NCBI GenBank assembly: GCA_947457935.1
Contig: CANGXP010000017.1
Coordinates: 1 to 35,461, forward strand
Direction: 5' to 3'
Source of the DNA: Alphaproteobacteria bacterium
GTDB taxonomy: Bacteria; Pseudomonadota; Alphaproteobacteria; JAJTHO01; CANGXP01
DNA: 35,461 nucleotides
Below the pieces are notes generated by a model. The model saw nothing but the letters and a program-made list of their open reading frames with translations. It ran no database searches and was not told the origin of the DNA. Within the stretch, counting starts at the first letter, position 1. Every line of letters starts with the position of its first letter. Positions 8,556 through 17,300 of the stretch are shown here, in pieces. Both the position numbers and the translations under genes were made by a program.

Positions 8556-8828
8556 TTAAGCGGGGTGAGTGAGCGAGGCTTCGAGCACACGCCGAATGTA
8601 TTTTTGATAGCTCATCCCTTGGGTGGAGGCACGCTCTTTTACTGATTCTAACAGTGGTTTTGAAAAACGAATATGCACGTTTTCTGTTTTGGGCAAGTCT
8701 TCTAGGGTGGGGGTGAAGGTGAAAAAAGGCTTCGTCAGGACTTCTGGCGAAAGATACTCACTTAAGTCACCCTCCATGAAAGCTTCTAATTCTTCATCGC
8801 TGTTAAATTGCGGAAGTTTTTTTACCAT
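8556..8828 (-). CDS. brnA: BrnA-like antitoxin
   Basis: The 90-residue partner of the BrnT toxin. The C-terminal half has a ribbon-helix-helix-like DNA-binding segment (VHIRFSKPLLESVKERA then MSYQKYIRRVLEASL). The N-terminal half (EELEAFMEGDLSEYLSP and on) is the part expected to wrap the toxin. It overlaps brnT by seven bases, the usual toxin-first order of this family. Known BrnTA modules repress themselves through BrnA. Family call rests on order, size and motif. Confidence 0.82.
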   Translation of the reverse strand: MVKKLPQFNSDEELEAFMEGDLSEYLSPEVLTKPFFTFTPTLEDLPKTENVHIRFSKPLLESVKERASTQGMSYQKYIRRVLEASLTHPA

Positions 8829-9112
8829 AATTTTCGCGCCTCTTTTTCTCTCATATAGCGTGCGCTGATGGGGCGAATCATAATGCCCGTCTCCTTGGCA
8901 CGCAACGTAAACCCTATAAATATCAAGCGTTCTGTCAATCTGCCGACGGCGATAAAACGCTGTTCTATAGAATTTGAGTGCTTAGCATCAGCAATAACAC
9001 GATACTGTTCTTTCTCGAAAAACGCCTCAATCTCGGCAATGGTTAAGCCGTGCTTTTGGCATTTCTGTTGGTTGCCATCATCCCACTCAATACCCGCAAT
9101 GTGTAGCTTCAT
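8822..9112 (-). CDS. brnT: BrnT-like ribonuclease toxin
   Basis: 96 residues with the BrnT pattern: IEWDDGNQQKCQKHGLTIAE near the N-terminus, RFIAVGRL and ERLIFIGFTLR in the beta strands, then IRPISARYMREKEARKLW at the C-terminus, matching the family ISAR...RE...R ending. BrnT is a RelE-like ribonuclease that blocks translation until bound by BrnA. The module sits between two terD-family genes, all on the minus strand, and has its own promoter upstream (9116-9144). All core motifs look intact. Confidence 0.87.
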   Translation of the reverse strand: MKLHIAGIEWDDGNQQKCQKHGLTIAEIEAFFEKEQYRVIADAKHSNSIEQRFIAVGRLTERLIFIGFTLRAKETGIMIRPISARYMREKEARKLW

Positions 9113-9115
9113 AAA

Positions 9116-9144
9116 ACTATATCAGTTTGGCGCACATTTGTAAA
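9116..9144 (-). promoter_or_regulatory. Sigma-70-type promoter of brnT-brnA
   Basis: On the minus strand TTTACA (9144-9139) and TATAGT (9121-9116) are 17 bases apart, just upstream of the brnT start at 9112. Transcription would begin almost at the start codon, giving a very short or no leader. Confidence 0.55.
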
Positions 9145-9154
9145 CACAAATGTG
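9133..9154. promoter_or_regulatory. Inverted repeat over the brnT -35 box, likely operator
   Basis: CACATTTGT (9133-9141) and ACAAATGTG (9146-9154) are perfect nine-base arms around AAAC. The palindrome covers the -35 box of the brnT promoter. A ribbon-helix-helix antitoxin such as BrnA would be expected to bind a site of this kind. No T run follows, which argues against a terminator for the upstream gene. Confidence 0.5.
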
Positions 9155-9159
9155 TTGCA

Positions 9160-9738
9160 TCACGCTACCTCAACCCCATAGTTAATCGCAAGGGCTGCTA
9201 ATCCCCCCGCAAAGCCTTGCCCCACGGCGCGGAATTTCCACTCCCCATTATGACGATACACCTCGCCAAAAATCATCGCCGTTTCGGTGCTATAATCTTC
9301 TGACAAATCATAGCGTACTAACTCTACGCCATCTGCTTGATTAACAACGCGAATAAAAGCATTTTGCACCATGCCAAAATTTTGCTGGCGCATGGCGGCA
9401 TCATGGATTGTCACAGCAACAACGATTTTCACAATTTCAGGCGGCACGCGCTCTAGGTCAACTTTCACGCTTTCATCGTCGCCTTCGCCATCGCCAGTAA
9501 GGTTGTCGCCCGTGTGCTCAACAGAGTTACAAATGGATTTCAGTTGGTTGTAAAAAATGAAATCATGGTCACCGCGCACCCGCCCGTTTGCTTGCACCAG
9601 AAACACACTGGCATCTAAATCAAAATCAATCCCAAAAGTTGAACGGGCATCCCAGCCCAACCCTAACAGAATGTGCCGCAGGTTATTTGCCGATTTACTC
9701 AGCGACATATTGCCGCCTTTAATGAGTGATACTGCCAT
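9160..9738 (-). CDS. TerD-family stress protein (second copy)
   Basis: 192 residues from ATG 9738, chosen because AAAGGAG lies eight bases upstream and because the family start [10 protein letters not shown] fits; a TTG two codons earlier is unlikely. It is close to the classical TerD/TerE: LGLGWDAR, the acidic calcium-binding loops FDLDASVFL and [24 protein letters not shown], and [22 protein letters not shown]. It follows the DUF475 gene by 18 bases and was probably once adjacent to the other terD-family gene, from which brnTA now separates it. Confidence 0.92.
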   Translation of the reverse strand: MAVSLIKGGNMSLSKSANNLRHILLGLGWDARSTFGIDFDLDASVFLVQANGRVRGDHDFIFYNQLKSICNSVEHTGDNLTGDGEGDDESVKVDLERVPPEIVKIVVAVTIHDAAMRQQNFGMVQNAFIRVVNQADGVELVRYDLSEDYSTETAMIFGEVYRHNGEWKFRAVGQGFAGGLAALAINYGVEVA

Positions 9739-9756
9739 TTGCAATACTCCTTTAAC

Positions 9757-10785
9757 CTATGCAGTGACCAATTTCTTTTTATATTTAATAGATGAATAAA
9801 GTGATAACACGATAAATGCAACGCCCGTTAGTCCTGTGACAATTTCAGGGACATGATGCACAATGCTGATGAGCATAATAAACGCAAGCACGCCAATGGC
9901 ATAGTGTGCGCCATGCTCAAGGAAAACATATTCATCAAGCGTGCCTTTTTTAACGAGATACACCGTAAGGGAGCGCACAAACATCGCGCCAATGGTCAGC
10001 CCCAGCATGATAATGACAATATCTTGCGTGATAGCAAATGCGCCAATCACCCCATCGAACGAAAACGAGGCATCAAGAATCTCGAGGTAAATAAAGCCCA
10101 TCACCCCTGAGCGTTTGGCGGTGTTGACAATCGCCTCACCTTCTTCTTCATTCTCAAAAAACACATCTAAACTGTTCACTGCCACAAATAAGATAATCCC
10201 TGTAAGCCCTGATAATAAAAGCGTGTGACGCTGTTCTTCAGGGACAAGATAATTTGCCAGTGCAAGCACAATAAGCGCAACGAGAATGCTGATGGATTCC
10301 ATTTTCCCCATTTTGCTCAGAATGCGCTCTGGCTTACCCAGCCAATGCAATTCGCGCTCTTCATCAAATAAAAACCCAAGAAACACGAGTAATAGGAACG
10401 TCCCCCCAAATGCCGCAATGCTGACATGGCTGTCTGTTAAATGACGGGCATATTCAGCAGGGCTGTTGAGTGCCATTTGTGCCACATCGACCAAGCCTAA
10501 TCCTGTGGCAATCGCCACAATGGCAATGGGGAAAAATAGACGCATACCAAATACCGCAATTAAAATTCCCACTGTCAGGAACAATCGCTGCCACTTTTCA
10601 CTCATTTCTTTAAGAACGGTTGCATTGACCACCGCATTATCAAATGACAGGCTCACTTCCATAATGCTTAAAATAATCGCAAGGGTGAGCGCGGCAATGC
10701 CGCCCATTTCATGGGTTGTGCCCCAATAATACGCCATCCCCAAGCAAAAAAATGTAACCAGAAACGACAACCGAAAATACTTCAT
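9757..10785 (-). CDS. DUF475 / TerC-like integral membrane protein
   Basis: The 342-residue polytopic membrane protein has about nine hydrophobic segments. It matches the DUF475 branch of the TerC-like superfamily, which accompanies terD genes: MEVSLSFDNAVVNATVLKEMS, LGFLFDEERELHWLG, NSLDVFFENEEE, and EILDASFSFDGVIGAFAIT. The two Asp-containing membrane motifs SLSFDNA and SFSFDGV are the hallmark and are thought to bind a metal ion. It heads the minus-strand ter cluster. Related TerC/Alx proteins act in manganese export or envelope stress; the substrate here is unknown. Confidence 0.9.
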   Translation of the reverse strand: MKYFRLSFLVTFFCLGMAYYWGTTHEMGGIAALTLAIILSIMEVSLSFDNAVVNATVLKEMSEKWQRLFLTVGILIAVFGMRLFFPIAIVAIATGLGLVDVAQMALNSPAEYARHLTDSHVSIAAFGGTFLLLVFLGFLFDEERELHWLGKPERILSKMGKMESISILVALIVLALANYLVPEEQRHTLLLSGLTGIILFVAVNSLDVFFENEEEGEAIVNTAKRSGVMGFIYLEILDASFSFDGVIGAFAITQDIVIIMLGLTIGAMFVRSLTVYLVKKGTLDEYVFLEHGAHYAIGVLAFIMLISIVHHVPEIVTGLTGVAFIVLSLYSSIKYKKKLVTA

Positions 10786-10809
10786 GGTACTCTTTCTTTG
10801 GTGTAATAG

Positions 10810-10867
10810 GTGATTTTAATCACAATTACAAAAATACCACTGATGCAAATAAAACACAAGGTATTTT
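10810..10867. promoter_or_regulatory. Two inverted repeats in the DUF475/flhF divergent region
   Basis: GTGATT-TT-AATCAC lies at 10810-10823. A wider pair, AAAATACC at 10831-10838 and GGTATTTT at 10860-10867, is separated by 21 bases. Both sit between the divergent DUF475 and flhF genes and could be operators for either side. No regulator can be assigned. Confidence 0.3.
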
Positions 10868-10880
10868 ACGTTTATTGGTG

Positions 10881-10895
10881 GTAACGATTTGTTAA
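10881..10895. promoter_or_regulatory. Possible CtrA site upstream of flhF
   Basis: GTAA-N7-TTAA (10881-10895) differs by one base from the CtrA consensus TTAA-N7-TTAA. It lies 57 bases before the flhF start. CtrA controls flagellar genes in many alphaproteobacteria and ctrA itself is 2.6 kb downstream. The match is short, so chance is possible. Confidence 0.35.
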
Positions 10896-10951
10896 TACTT
10901 TAGCCATATGTTGATACATAATTAAAAACAAGAAATAGTGAACATCACGCC

Positions 10952-11974
10952 GTGCGTTTAAAATCTTTCACCGCTCCCACCATGAGTGCCGCCATGAAAA
11001 TGGTGCGTGACGCATTGGGTGATGATGCGGTGATTATGGCGAGCAATACCGATAAAGCTAAGGGTATTGTCACCGTTACAGCCGCGATTGACACAGATAT
11101 TGTGCCAGAAAATCCTGTGCCCCCCACCAGTGTTGAAACACCAAAAGCAAAGAAATCGCTGCTTTCTTTAGAAGAAGAGGGCGATGCAATGACGGCAATA
11201 GACGTGATTGCACAGGCATTAGAAGCGCATGGCTGCCCACGCCGTTTAGTGAACAAAATTTTACGGCAGGTTGATGATTCAGAGTATGATACGCCAGAAC
11301 AGGCACTTTCACAAGCCCTTGGCGCGATTTTCGCCTTTGGCAGTGTGATGCAAGACAAACGCACCCCCGTGTTACTATTGGGGGCGCCTGCGGCAGGGAA
11401 AACAGTGACCACGGCGAAATTAGCAGCCCGTGCGGTGCTAGAAGGCGAGAAAGTTTCTGTCATTACCTCCGATGTGGTGAAAGCAGGCGGGGTGGAGCAA
11501 TTACAGCTCCTCACCAAAATTCTGAAGATTTCCCTGCATGTTGTTGAAGATGGAGAGTCTTTTAAAGCGGCAATCAACCATATTCCCCATAACGAGCGGG
11601 TTATTATTGACACAGGGGGCGTAAATCCGTTTGTTGTTCAAGAAATCAGAGTACTACAAGAGCTTATTAAAGCAGAGATTTTGCAAAAAGTGTTGGTATT
11701 ACCCGCAGGTGCAGACACCATAGAAGCGCAAGAACTTGCCGCCGCCTATGCCGCAACGCTGAAGCCAACCATGCTGATTGTCACACGACTTGACCTTGCT
11801 TATCGGTTAGGCGGTATTCTTGTTGCGGCTGAAGTTGGCAACTTAAGTATTTGTGAAATAGGTGTTTCTGAAAATATCGCAAAGGGGTTAAAGGTGCTTG
11901 ATGCAGAGATGCTCGCGAAACTTCTGTTGCATGATGTGCGTAAACCGAAAATCAATCTTTTTGCTCAAGGATGA
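10952..11974 (+). CDS. flhF: FlhF, SRP-type GTPase for flagellar placement
   Basis: GTPase that determines where and how many polar flagella form, related to Ffh/FtsY. 340 residues from a GTG start; the MRLKSFTAPTMSAAMKMVRDALG opening segment is typical of FlhF, which supports that start. A variable basic/acidic stretch (about 35-80) is followed by the N domain. The G domain has G1 GAPAAGKT at 144-151 (K150), D220-TGG as G3 (usually DTAG), and TRLD at 278-281 as G4, followed by AYRLGGILVAA. It overlaps flhG by four bases. No flagellar structural genes are in the window, but the pair implies that the organism has or had a flagellum. Confidence 0.9.
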   Translation: MRLKSFTAPTMSAAMKMVRDALGDDAVIMASNTDKAKGIVTVTAAIDTDIVPENPVPPTSVETPKAKKSLLSLEEEGDAMTAIDVIAQALEAHGCPRRLVNKILRQVDDSEYDTPEQALSQALGAIFAFGSVMQDKRTPVLLLGAPAAGKTVTTAKLAARAVLEGEKVSVITSDVVKAGGVEQLQLLTKILKISLHVVEDGESFKAAINHIPHNERVIIDTGGVNPFVVQEIRVLQELIKAEILQKVLVLPAGADTIEAQELAAAYAATLKPTMLIVTRLDLAYRLGGILVAAEVGNLSICEIGVSENIAKGLKVLDAEMLAKLLLHDVRKPKINLFAQG

Positions 11975-12765
11975 GTGTTATGTCTGATGAAACCGAAATT
12001 GTCGCTGCTGCGCCAACACCCCAACCGCGTAATCCGAAGATTATTGCGGTGGCGAGTGGTAAAGGTGGCGTGGGAAAAACGTGGTGTTCCATTGGGTTAA
12101 GCCATGGTCTTGCGTTATCAGGTAAACGCGTATTGTTGTTTGATGGTGACTTGGGCTTGGCGAACGTAGATATTCAACTCGGGTTAATGCCCGAGCATGA
12201 CTTAGGGCACGTTATGCTAGGGGAGATGTCGTTAAAACAATCACGCATTCCCTATCTAGATGGCGGATTTGATATTATTGCGGGGCGATCTGGCTCTGTT
12301 TCTTTGTCCACACTCCCTGCAAGCCGCCTTGCATGGTTGAGAGAACAGATTAATATTCTATCACAAGATTATGATTATATTGTGCTTGATTTGGGCGCGG
12401 GAATTGAGCGCACTGTGCGTGCCCTTGCGTCTCAAGCAGGAACGTGCGTTGTTGTTGTAACACCTGACCCAACGTCTCTAACAGATTCTTATGCTTATAT
12501 AAAAACTATTCATAGCAAGCCGCCGTATCCTGATACACGGATTCTGGTGAACCTAGCAGATACGAAGGCAGAGGGGGATAAAACCTTCAAAACCCTGCAC
12601 AAAGCTTGTTACAATTTCTTGAAACTTAACCCAACCTTGCTGGGTATTGTGCGCCGTGACAAAAAAGTGGTTGATGGCATTCGCGCACAGCAACCCATTT
12701 TGAATTTTTCTCCGAAGTGCGATGCAGCACTGGATATTAAGAGTGCGGCGGCATTGCTGGCGTAA
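11971..12765 (+). CDS. flhG: FlhG (MinD/ParA-type ATPase)
   Basis: MinD-like ATPase that limits flagellar number by acting against FlhF at the membrane. 264 residues. The deviant Walker A motif GKGGVGKT is at 30-37 with signature Lys31, followed by LLFDGDLGLANVDIQLG and the Walker B strand YIVLDLGAGIE. The lysine-rich C-terminal part resembles FlhG rather than MinD, and position directly after flhF supports it. ATG 11971 overlaps the flhF stop; ATG 11980 has a better-spaced AAGGA and may be the real start. Translational coupling with flhF is likely either way. Confidence 0.87.
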   Translation: MSVMSDETEIVAAAPTPQPRNPKIIAVASGKGGVGKTWCSIGLSHGLALSGKRVLLFDGDLGLANVDIQLGLMPEHDLGHVMLGEMSLKQSRIPYLDGGFDIIAGRSGSVSLSTLPASRLAWLREQINILSQDYDYIVLDLGAGIERTVRALASQAGTCVVVVTPDPTSLTDSYAYIKTIHSKPPYPDTRILVNLADTKAEGDKTFKTLHKACYNFLKLNPTLLGIVRRDKKVVDGIRAQQPILNFSPKCDAALDIKSAAALLA

Positions 12766-12767
12766 CA

Positions 12768-12851
12768 GAGGGTTAAGGGTTAAGTTAATACTTTGCTTTG
12801 TAAAATTAAGTGGTATTAAAACTTATCCCTTACCCCTAACCCTTAGCCCTC
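12768..12851. repeat. Palindromic element built of GGGTTAA-type heptamers
   Basis: The left arm (12768-12791) starts GAGGGTTAAGGGTTAAG. The right arm (12813-12851) is roughly its inverse, four degenerate heptamers TTATCCC, TTACCCC, TAACCCT and TAGCCCT. The arms pair through the heptamers and through AATAC/GTATT near the centre. The right arm ends exactly one base before the ATG of the next gene, leaving no room for a ribosome binding site. It fills the whole flhG to carbonic-anhydrase-like gap. Confidence 0.6.
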
Positions 12852-13364
12852 ATGCACATCCTCCCCTACAAAGGTATTCTCCCCACAATTGGCAAGGGCG
12901 TTTATATCGCCCCCAATGCAGCGGTAGTGGGCGACATTCACATTGGCGATCATAGCAATATCTGGTTTAACGTCAGTATGCGCGGTGATGTGAATTATAT
13001 TCGCATTGGCGCTCGCACGAATATTCAGGACAATAGTTGCATTCATGTCACACGCGTGAGGCATCCTACCCTCATTGGTGATAACGTGACCATCGGGCAT
13101 TCTGCAACCCTGCATGGATGCGTGTTGGAAGATGCTTGTTTTGTGGGGATGCAGGCGTGTATTTTGGATGGCGCTATTGTGGAAACAGGCGCAATGGTGG
13201 CAGCGGGCAGTTTAGTCACCCCCAACAAACGTGTGAAATCTGGCGAATTATGGGGCGGTGCACCTGCAAAATTTTTACGCTCTTTAACGCCCGAAGAACA
13301 AGCGTTCATCATGATTTCAGCAGATAACTATGTGCGCTTGGGGCATGAGTACCTGGAATCTTAA
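12852..13364 (+). CDS. Gamma-carbonic-anhydrase-like hexapeptide protein
   Basis: 170-residue left-handed beta-helix protein of the gamma-carbonic-anhydrase/YrdA/PaaY family. Typical features: SMRGDV at 42-47, IGARTNIQD, and the three zinc-ligand histidines H65, H83 and H88 (SCIHVT, TIGHSATLHGC). Later parts VGMQACILDGA, MVAAGSLV and WGGAPAKFLR match the family. It would form a trimer with a metal site at each interface. Family members differ in activity (carbonic anhydrase, thioesterase, or none shown). The ATG is preceded by a palindromic repeat and no ribosome binding site. Its lineage neighbours flhG and ctrA do not suggest a specific pathway. Confidence 0.9.
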   Translation: MHILPYKGILPTIGKGVYIAPNAAVVGDIHIGDHSNIWFNVSMRGDVNYIRIGARTNIQDNSCIHVTRVRHPTLIGDNVTIGHSATLHGCVLEDACFVGMQACILDGAIVETGAMVAAGSLVTPNKRVKSGELWGGAPAKFLRSLTPEEQAFIMISADNYVRLGHEYLES

Positions 13365-13413
13365 CAAAGCAGAAAATACCACTCTCAAAAAATATTAACA
13401 TTTTTTTCATGCG

Positions 13414-13428
13414 TTAACCTTTTGTAAA
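13414..13428. promoter_or_regulatory. Possible CtrA site upstream of ctrA
   Basis: TTAA-N7-TAAA (13414-13428), followed by C, differs by one base from TTAA-N7-TTAA. A second, off-spacing pair TTAA-N6-TTAA lies at 13449-13462. CtrA of Caulobacter regulates its own promoters through such sites, so autoregulation is plausible. AT-rich context makes chance matches likely. Confidence 0.4.
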
Positions 13429-13531
13429 CTAAAAAGCTGTTTATTGGTTTAAGAACAATTAACAACACGGGCTGATTGATTTATCCAAAAGAGAATCAAA
13501 ACAAGCCCCTAAAAATAAGAAAGTGAGTGCC

Positions 13532-14281
13532 ATGAGAGTTTTATTGGTAGAAGACGATTCCGCAATGGCGAAAAGCATCGAATTGATGTTGCGGTCAGAG
13601 GGGTGTGTGGTTGACACGACCGACCTTGGCGAAGAAGGCTTGGAGCTCGGCAAAAGCCGTATTTATGATTACGATATTATCATTCTTGATATGATGCTGC
13701 CTGATGTGAACGGCTATGAAGTGTTAAAGCGTTTCCGTCGTGCTGAAGTGAAAACCCCTGTGCTGATTTTGTCTGGTCTTTCAGAAGCCAACGATAAAGT
13801 AAAAGCACTGGTTACAGGTGCAGATGACTACCTCACCAAACCGTTTGACAAAGCAGAGCTGATTGCGCGAGTGAATGCGATTGTGCGTCGCTCAAAAGGT
13901 CATGCACAGCCTGTTATTCGCACAGGTCGCCTTGTGGTGAACTTAGAAATGCAAACTGCATATGTGGATGATGAAATTCTTCCGTTGTCGAAAAAAGAAT
14001 ACGACATCTTGGAATTGCTCTCTCTGCGTAAGGGGGTCACCCTTACCAAAGAAATGTTCCTCAATCATCTGTATGGCGGGCTTGATGAGCCAGAATTGAA
14101 GATTGTTGACGTGTTTGTTTGCAAACTCCGCAAGAAACTTGCGCAAGCGACGGATGGCGAAAAATACATCGAAACCGTGTGGGGCAGAGGCTATGTGCTG
14201 CGTGACCCCGAAGAAGAAATCAATACCAAAGAAAATAAGCAAAACAGCTTGGCAAAGGCGAAGCTGGAAGCCGTTGTATAA
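13532..14281 (+). CDS. ctrA: Cell-cycle response regulator CtrA
   Basis: OmpR-class response regulator and master regulator of cell cycle, division and motility genes in alphaproteobacteria. The 249-residue form from ATG 13532 begins [20 protein letters not shown] as CtrA does; a GTG three codons earlier is unlikely. The receiver has D53 in IILDMMLPD as phosphoacceptor, two positions later than in Caulobacter because of an extra SR in [10 protein letters not shown] in YLTKPFD is the conserved lysine. The winged-helix domain has [34 protein letters not shown] and [14 protein letters not shown], which is the CtrA recognition helix. The C-terminus ends EAVV rather than the two-alanine degradation tag of Caulobacter CtrA. 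It is followed by a strong terminator. Confidence 0.97.
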   Translation: MRVLLVEDDSAMAKSIELMLRSEGCVVDTTDLGEEGLELGKSRIYDYDIIILDMMLPDVNGYEVLKRFRRAEVKTPVLILSGLSEANDKVKALVTGADDYLTKPFDKAELIARVNAIVRRSKGHAQPVIRTGRLVVNLEMQTAYVDDEILPLSKKEYDILELLSLRKGVTLTKEMFLNHLYGGLDEPELKIVDVFVCKLRKKLAQATDGEKYIETVWGRGYVLRDPEEEINTKENKQNSLAKAKLEAVV

Positions 14282-14325
14282 TACTAATCACTGATTAATA
14301 TTTGGTTGTTTTGAAGAAGAAAAGG

Positions 14326-14352
14326 CACCCCTCGCAAGAGGGGTGTTTTTTT
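14326..14352 (+). terminator. Rho-independent terminator of ctrA
   Basis: CACCCCTC (14326-14333), tetraloop GCAA, GAGGGGTG (14338-14345), then seven T. The stem has eight perfect pairs. It ends one base before the stop codon of the convergent PEP-carboxylase-like gene and may work for that strand too, though the T run is then less perfect. Confidence 0.93.
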
Positions 14353-14353
14353 G

Positions 14354-17300
14354 TTAGCGTCCACCCTGTCCGAAGCTACGCATAAAATTGGCAGCAGACT
14401 CTAAAATACTAGGTTGCTTTGGCTCTTTGTGCTCAAACGAAACAATATTATTAGCGAATTCATAAAAAGCTTCTTGTCCCGCTTTTAAATTAGCTTTTAA
14501 ATTTGCAGCAATCGGGGCTTTGTTAAGCCACCTGTCAAATTCCCCCACATGCTGTATTTCGTGCGGTCTCCGATAAATAAGGTTATCGGAAAGGAGATGT
14601 GCCTCTGCTTTGGCAATAGAATTGTCTGTATTATTACTAATAGTGTTTAAGAGGGGGAGTGCTGCCCGTGTTCGTGCAACATGATTGCTATAATGCGGCA
14701 AACATTCTTGCAGCACGATGCGCTGCATATCCGTGACGTTGGTAATCGTCTTGTCCATCACTTTGCCTGTGTAGGCTTGATAAACAAGTTTACAGCTTGC
14801 TTCAGCGTCTAAAACTAGTTTTGCTGTAAAGACATCAATATCTCCCACTTTTTCTTCACGAGCAGCAAGCGTGCGAATTTTATCCATGCTGGGCAGTGGC
14901 GTATTGGGATTAAGCCGCTCCCACATGTATTCGATGTTAGTGCTGAGCGCATTAATAGCACGTGTATCCACAATAGAGCGAAAGCCTTCGCTGCCATGTA
15001 GCAGCATCTGCCATGCTTTTGCTTCTTTCTGTTCTTGAGGGAGTTTTTGTGCATCAACTTGCTTAAGCATTTTCCCAAAATGGGTGAAAATGTTTGGATT
15101 ACGTAATTCTGCTTGGAGTGCGCTTTGCATTTCTGCAACATTTTCACGCATACCTGCAAAGTCAATAAACGGAGCGGAATTTCTGTGTAATGCTTTTGTC
15201 AAACCAATGGTGCGTGCTTTAGCTATACTGATAGCCTCCCCACCATCACGTTTTGCGGGGCGACTGCCCCTATCTCCTGCTGCATTAATAGGCGAATATT
15301 CAAAACGTGCCAATACCTCCGCCGTGTTAGGATTTTTGTAAACACGGTCGCGGTATACATCCCCTGCAAAATCCATGAACTTATCTTCTATCCATGTATC
15401 AATTTGCAGGCGTAGTTCTTGGCGAAATGTATTTTCAGGGGTTTTCTGTCTCCAGAAACTTTTTACGCCGATAAGTGCGCAAATATTCTCAATTGTATTT
15501 GGCCCAGTGAATTTACCATTCATGGTATGAATCGTCTCAAAACCTTGGGAAGTATGTGAGTAAGACAAACTCGGATTAAGAACGCTGCGTCCGAATGCAT
15601 TGATTTTTTGCCAAATCTCTAAAGCGCCGCCTCTGATGGGATCCATGCCGCCGCCATGTGCAACAGAAGCTTGTTTGCAATGTTTCAAAATAGTTTTTGT
15701 GCCTTCACGATGCCCCTGTTGAATCGCTAATCCGCCTGATAATCCGCCATATTGACGAATGGTATCACTCATCGCTTCGTAAAATTTCTGGAATGTCTCA
15801 TTCTCCCGATAGCGAAAGAAGTGGCGCTGTAAATTAATAACTTTTTTATAGGCGGGGTTTGGTAGCAAGTCATCAAATCTTGTCCCAACAAGTTTCAAGT
15901 CAGGTTTTGTTTCATAAAGAGGGCTTTCTCTCATGCTGAAGGGCAGCACCGTGCCAAAAGTCTGGAAGCATTGTTCTTCTTCGTGACCTTCAATATTTTC
16001 TAGGGGAATATGCCTTTTATAGGGGCATTCTCCCTTAGCATCTTGTTCGGCGTTAAGTTTTAAGGCTTCACCGATCTTCACCAGTTCCATCCCTAAAATT
16101 TGGAAGGGTTCAGTTGCTTCAGCGGTGATTTGGTCGTTGATAACGCTTGAATTCAGCAGGGCAGTGGCAGTACTTTTTCGCGTTTTGAATATATTAGTGA
16201 GGTGTTTAGCGCGGTCAGAGTTGGGAGCTAGCGATGTTAATTCCTGCTCTAGGTTTTCTAGATGTGCACACCATTTTTCGCGGAAAGCGGCATGTTCTTG
16301 TTTGATCGTAGGGCTATCTGTATCTAGCAATTTCAACATCATGTTTGTGATGAGTTTTTCTTTTCTCTTGGGAGAAAGGTCTGCATGATACTGTGGAATG
16401 ACATTTGCAAACATCTTATCCATGGTTTCGATAAGGATGCTTTTGTTTTCCCGATATTCGAGATACCCGAGACTATTCCCGCAGGTGCGAAGCTGCTTGC
16501 TTAAAATCCTAATTTGGTTACGAGCTGATTTTGCAGCGGGATCTTTCAGTAGTGCCTCATCTTTGAGTAGCGCTTCAAGTTCTGCAATCATTTTTGTATG
16601 ATTCATCTTGCAGACTTGCAACCCGTCTTGCCCGACGGCACGGCTTTTCAAGCCATCCTCGTCAGTAATATCAACATCTTCGGTGATGTAGTCAGAAATA
16701 GTCTTTAAACGCTTTTTGACTTCATCCCCTTTGTGTTCTAGAGCCTTCTCAATCGATAGCATGGACTCAAACGCTGCTTTTCTCCCTGCTTCATTGAATT
16801 GCTTAAGTGCATAGAGTGTTTCTTCAGGCGTAACAAAGGGATTCCCGTCTCTGTCTCCTCCTGCCCATGTGCTTTGCGGGCAGTTGATATACATCGCATT
16901 AAGGGCAGCTTCTTCCTGCTCTTCTGTTAAAAATTCATCGGGATAGACAGCGCGTGCCGATTTTTCTAATTCTTCATAAAAACGGGGAATAGCATGCCAG
17001 TGATTGAGTTGATGATAGAGCGCAACATCAATCTCCTCCTTAACGGTCAATTTATCGTCTGGAACAAGCGCTGTACTAAAGAGCGTGTTATAATAATTTC
17101 CGAGTCGGTCTCTCACACGTTGGAACTGTGAATCCCCATTTTCTTCTTGGATATTGTAAAGATCGTCTTTGATATCGCGGTTGAGCCGAATGTGCTCTAA
17201 ATCCATCACGGTTGTGGGATGCGCTGTATGAATACGGCGATAGTTAACAGCGGCAATTTCTTTAAAACTCTCCTGTAGGGAGTAGCCTTCTTGCTTTAGC

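Noticed and set aside
9133-9154. Hairpin as a terminator of the upstream terD-family gene
   Set aside because: The stem is AT-rich with no T run and lies over the brnT -35 box, so an operator is the better reading.
10945-11613. Long open frame (222 codons) antisense to flhF
   Set aside because: It lies wholly opposite a well-supported gene, and its translation is low-complexity Ser/Thr/Ala without domain features.
12768-12851. GGGTTAA heptamers as a telomere-like sequence
   Set aside because: The arrays are short, degenerate and inverted inside a gene cluster; nothing suggests a chromosome end.
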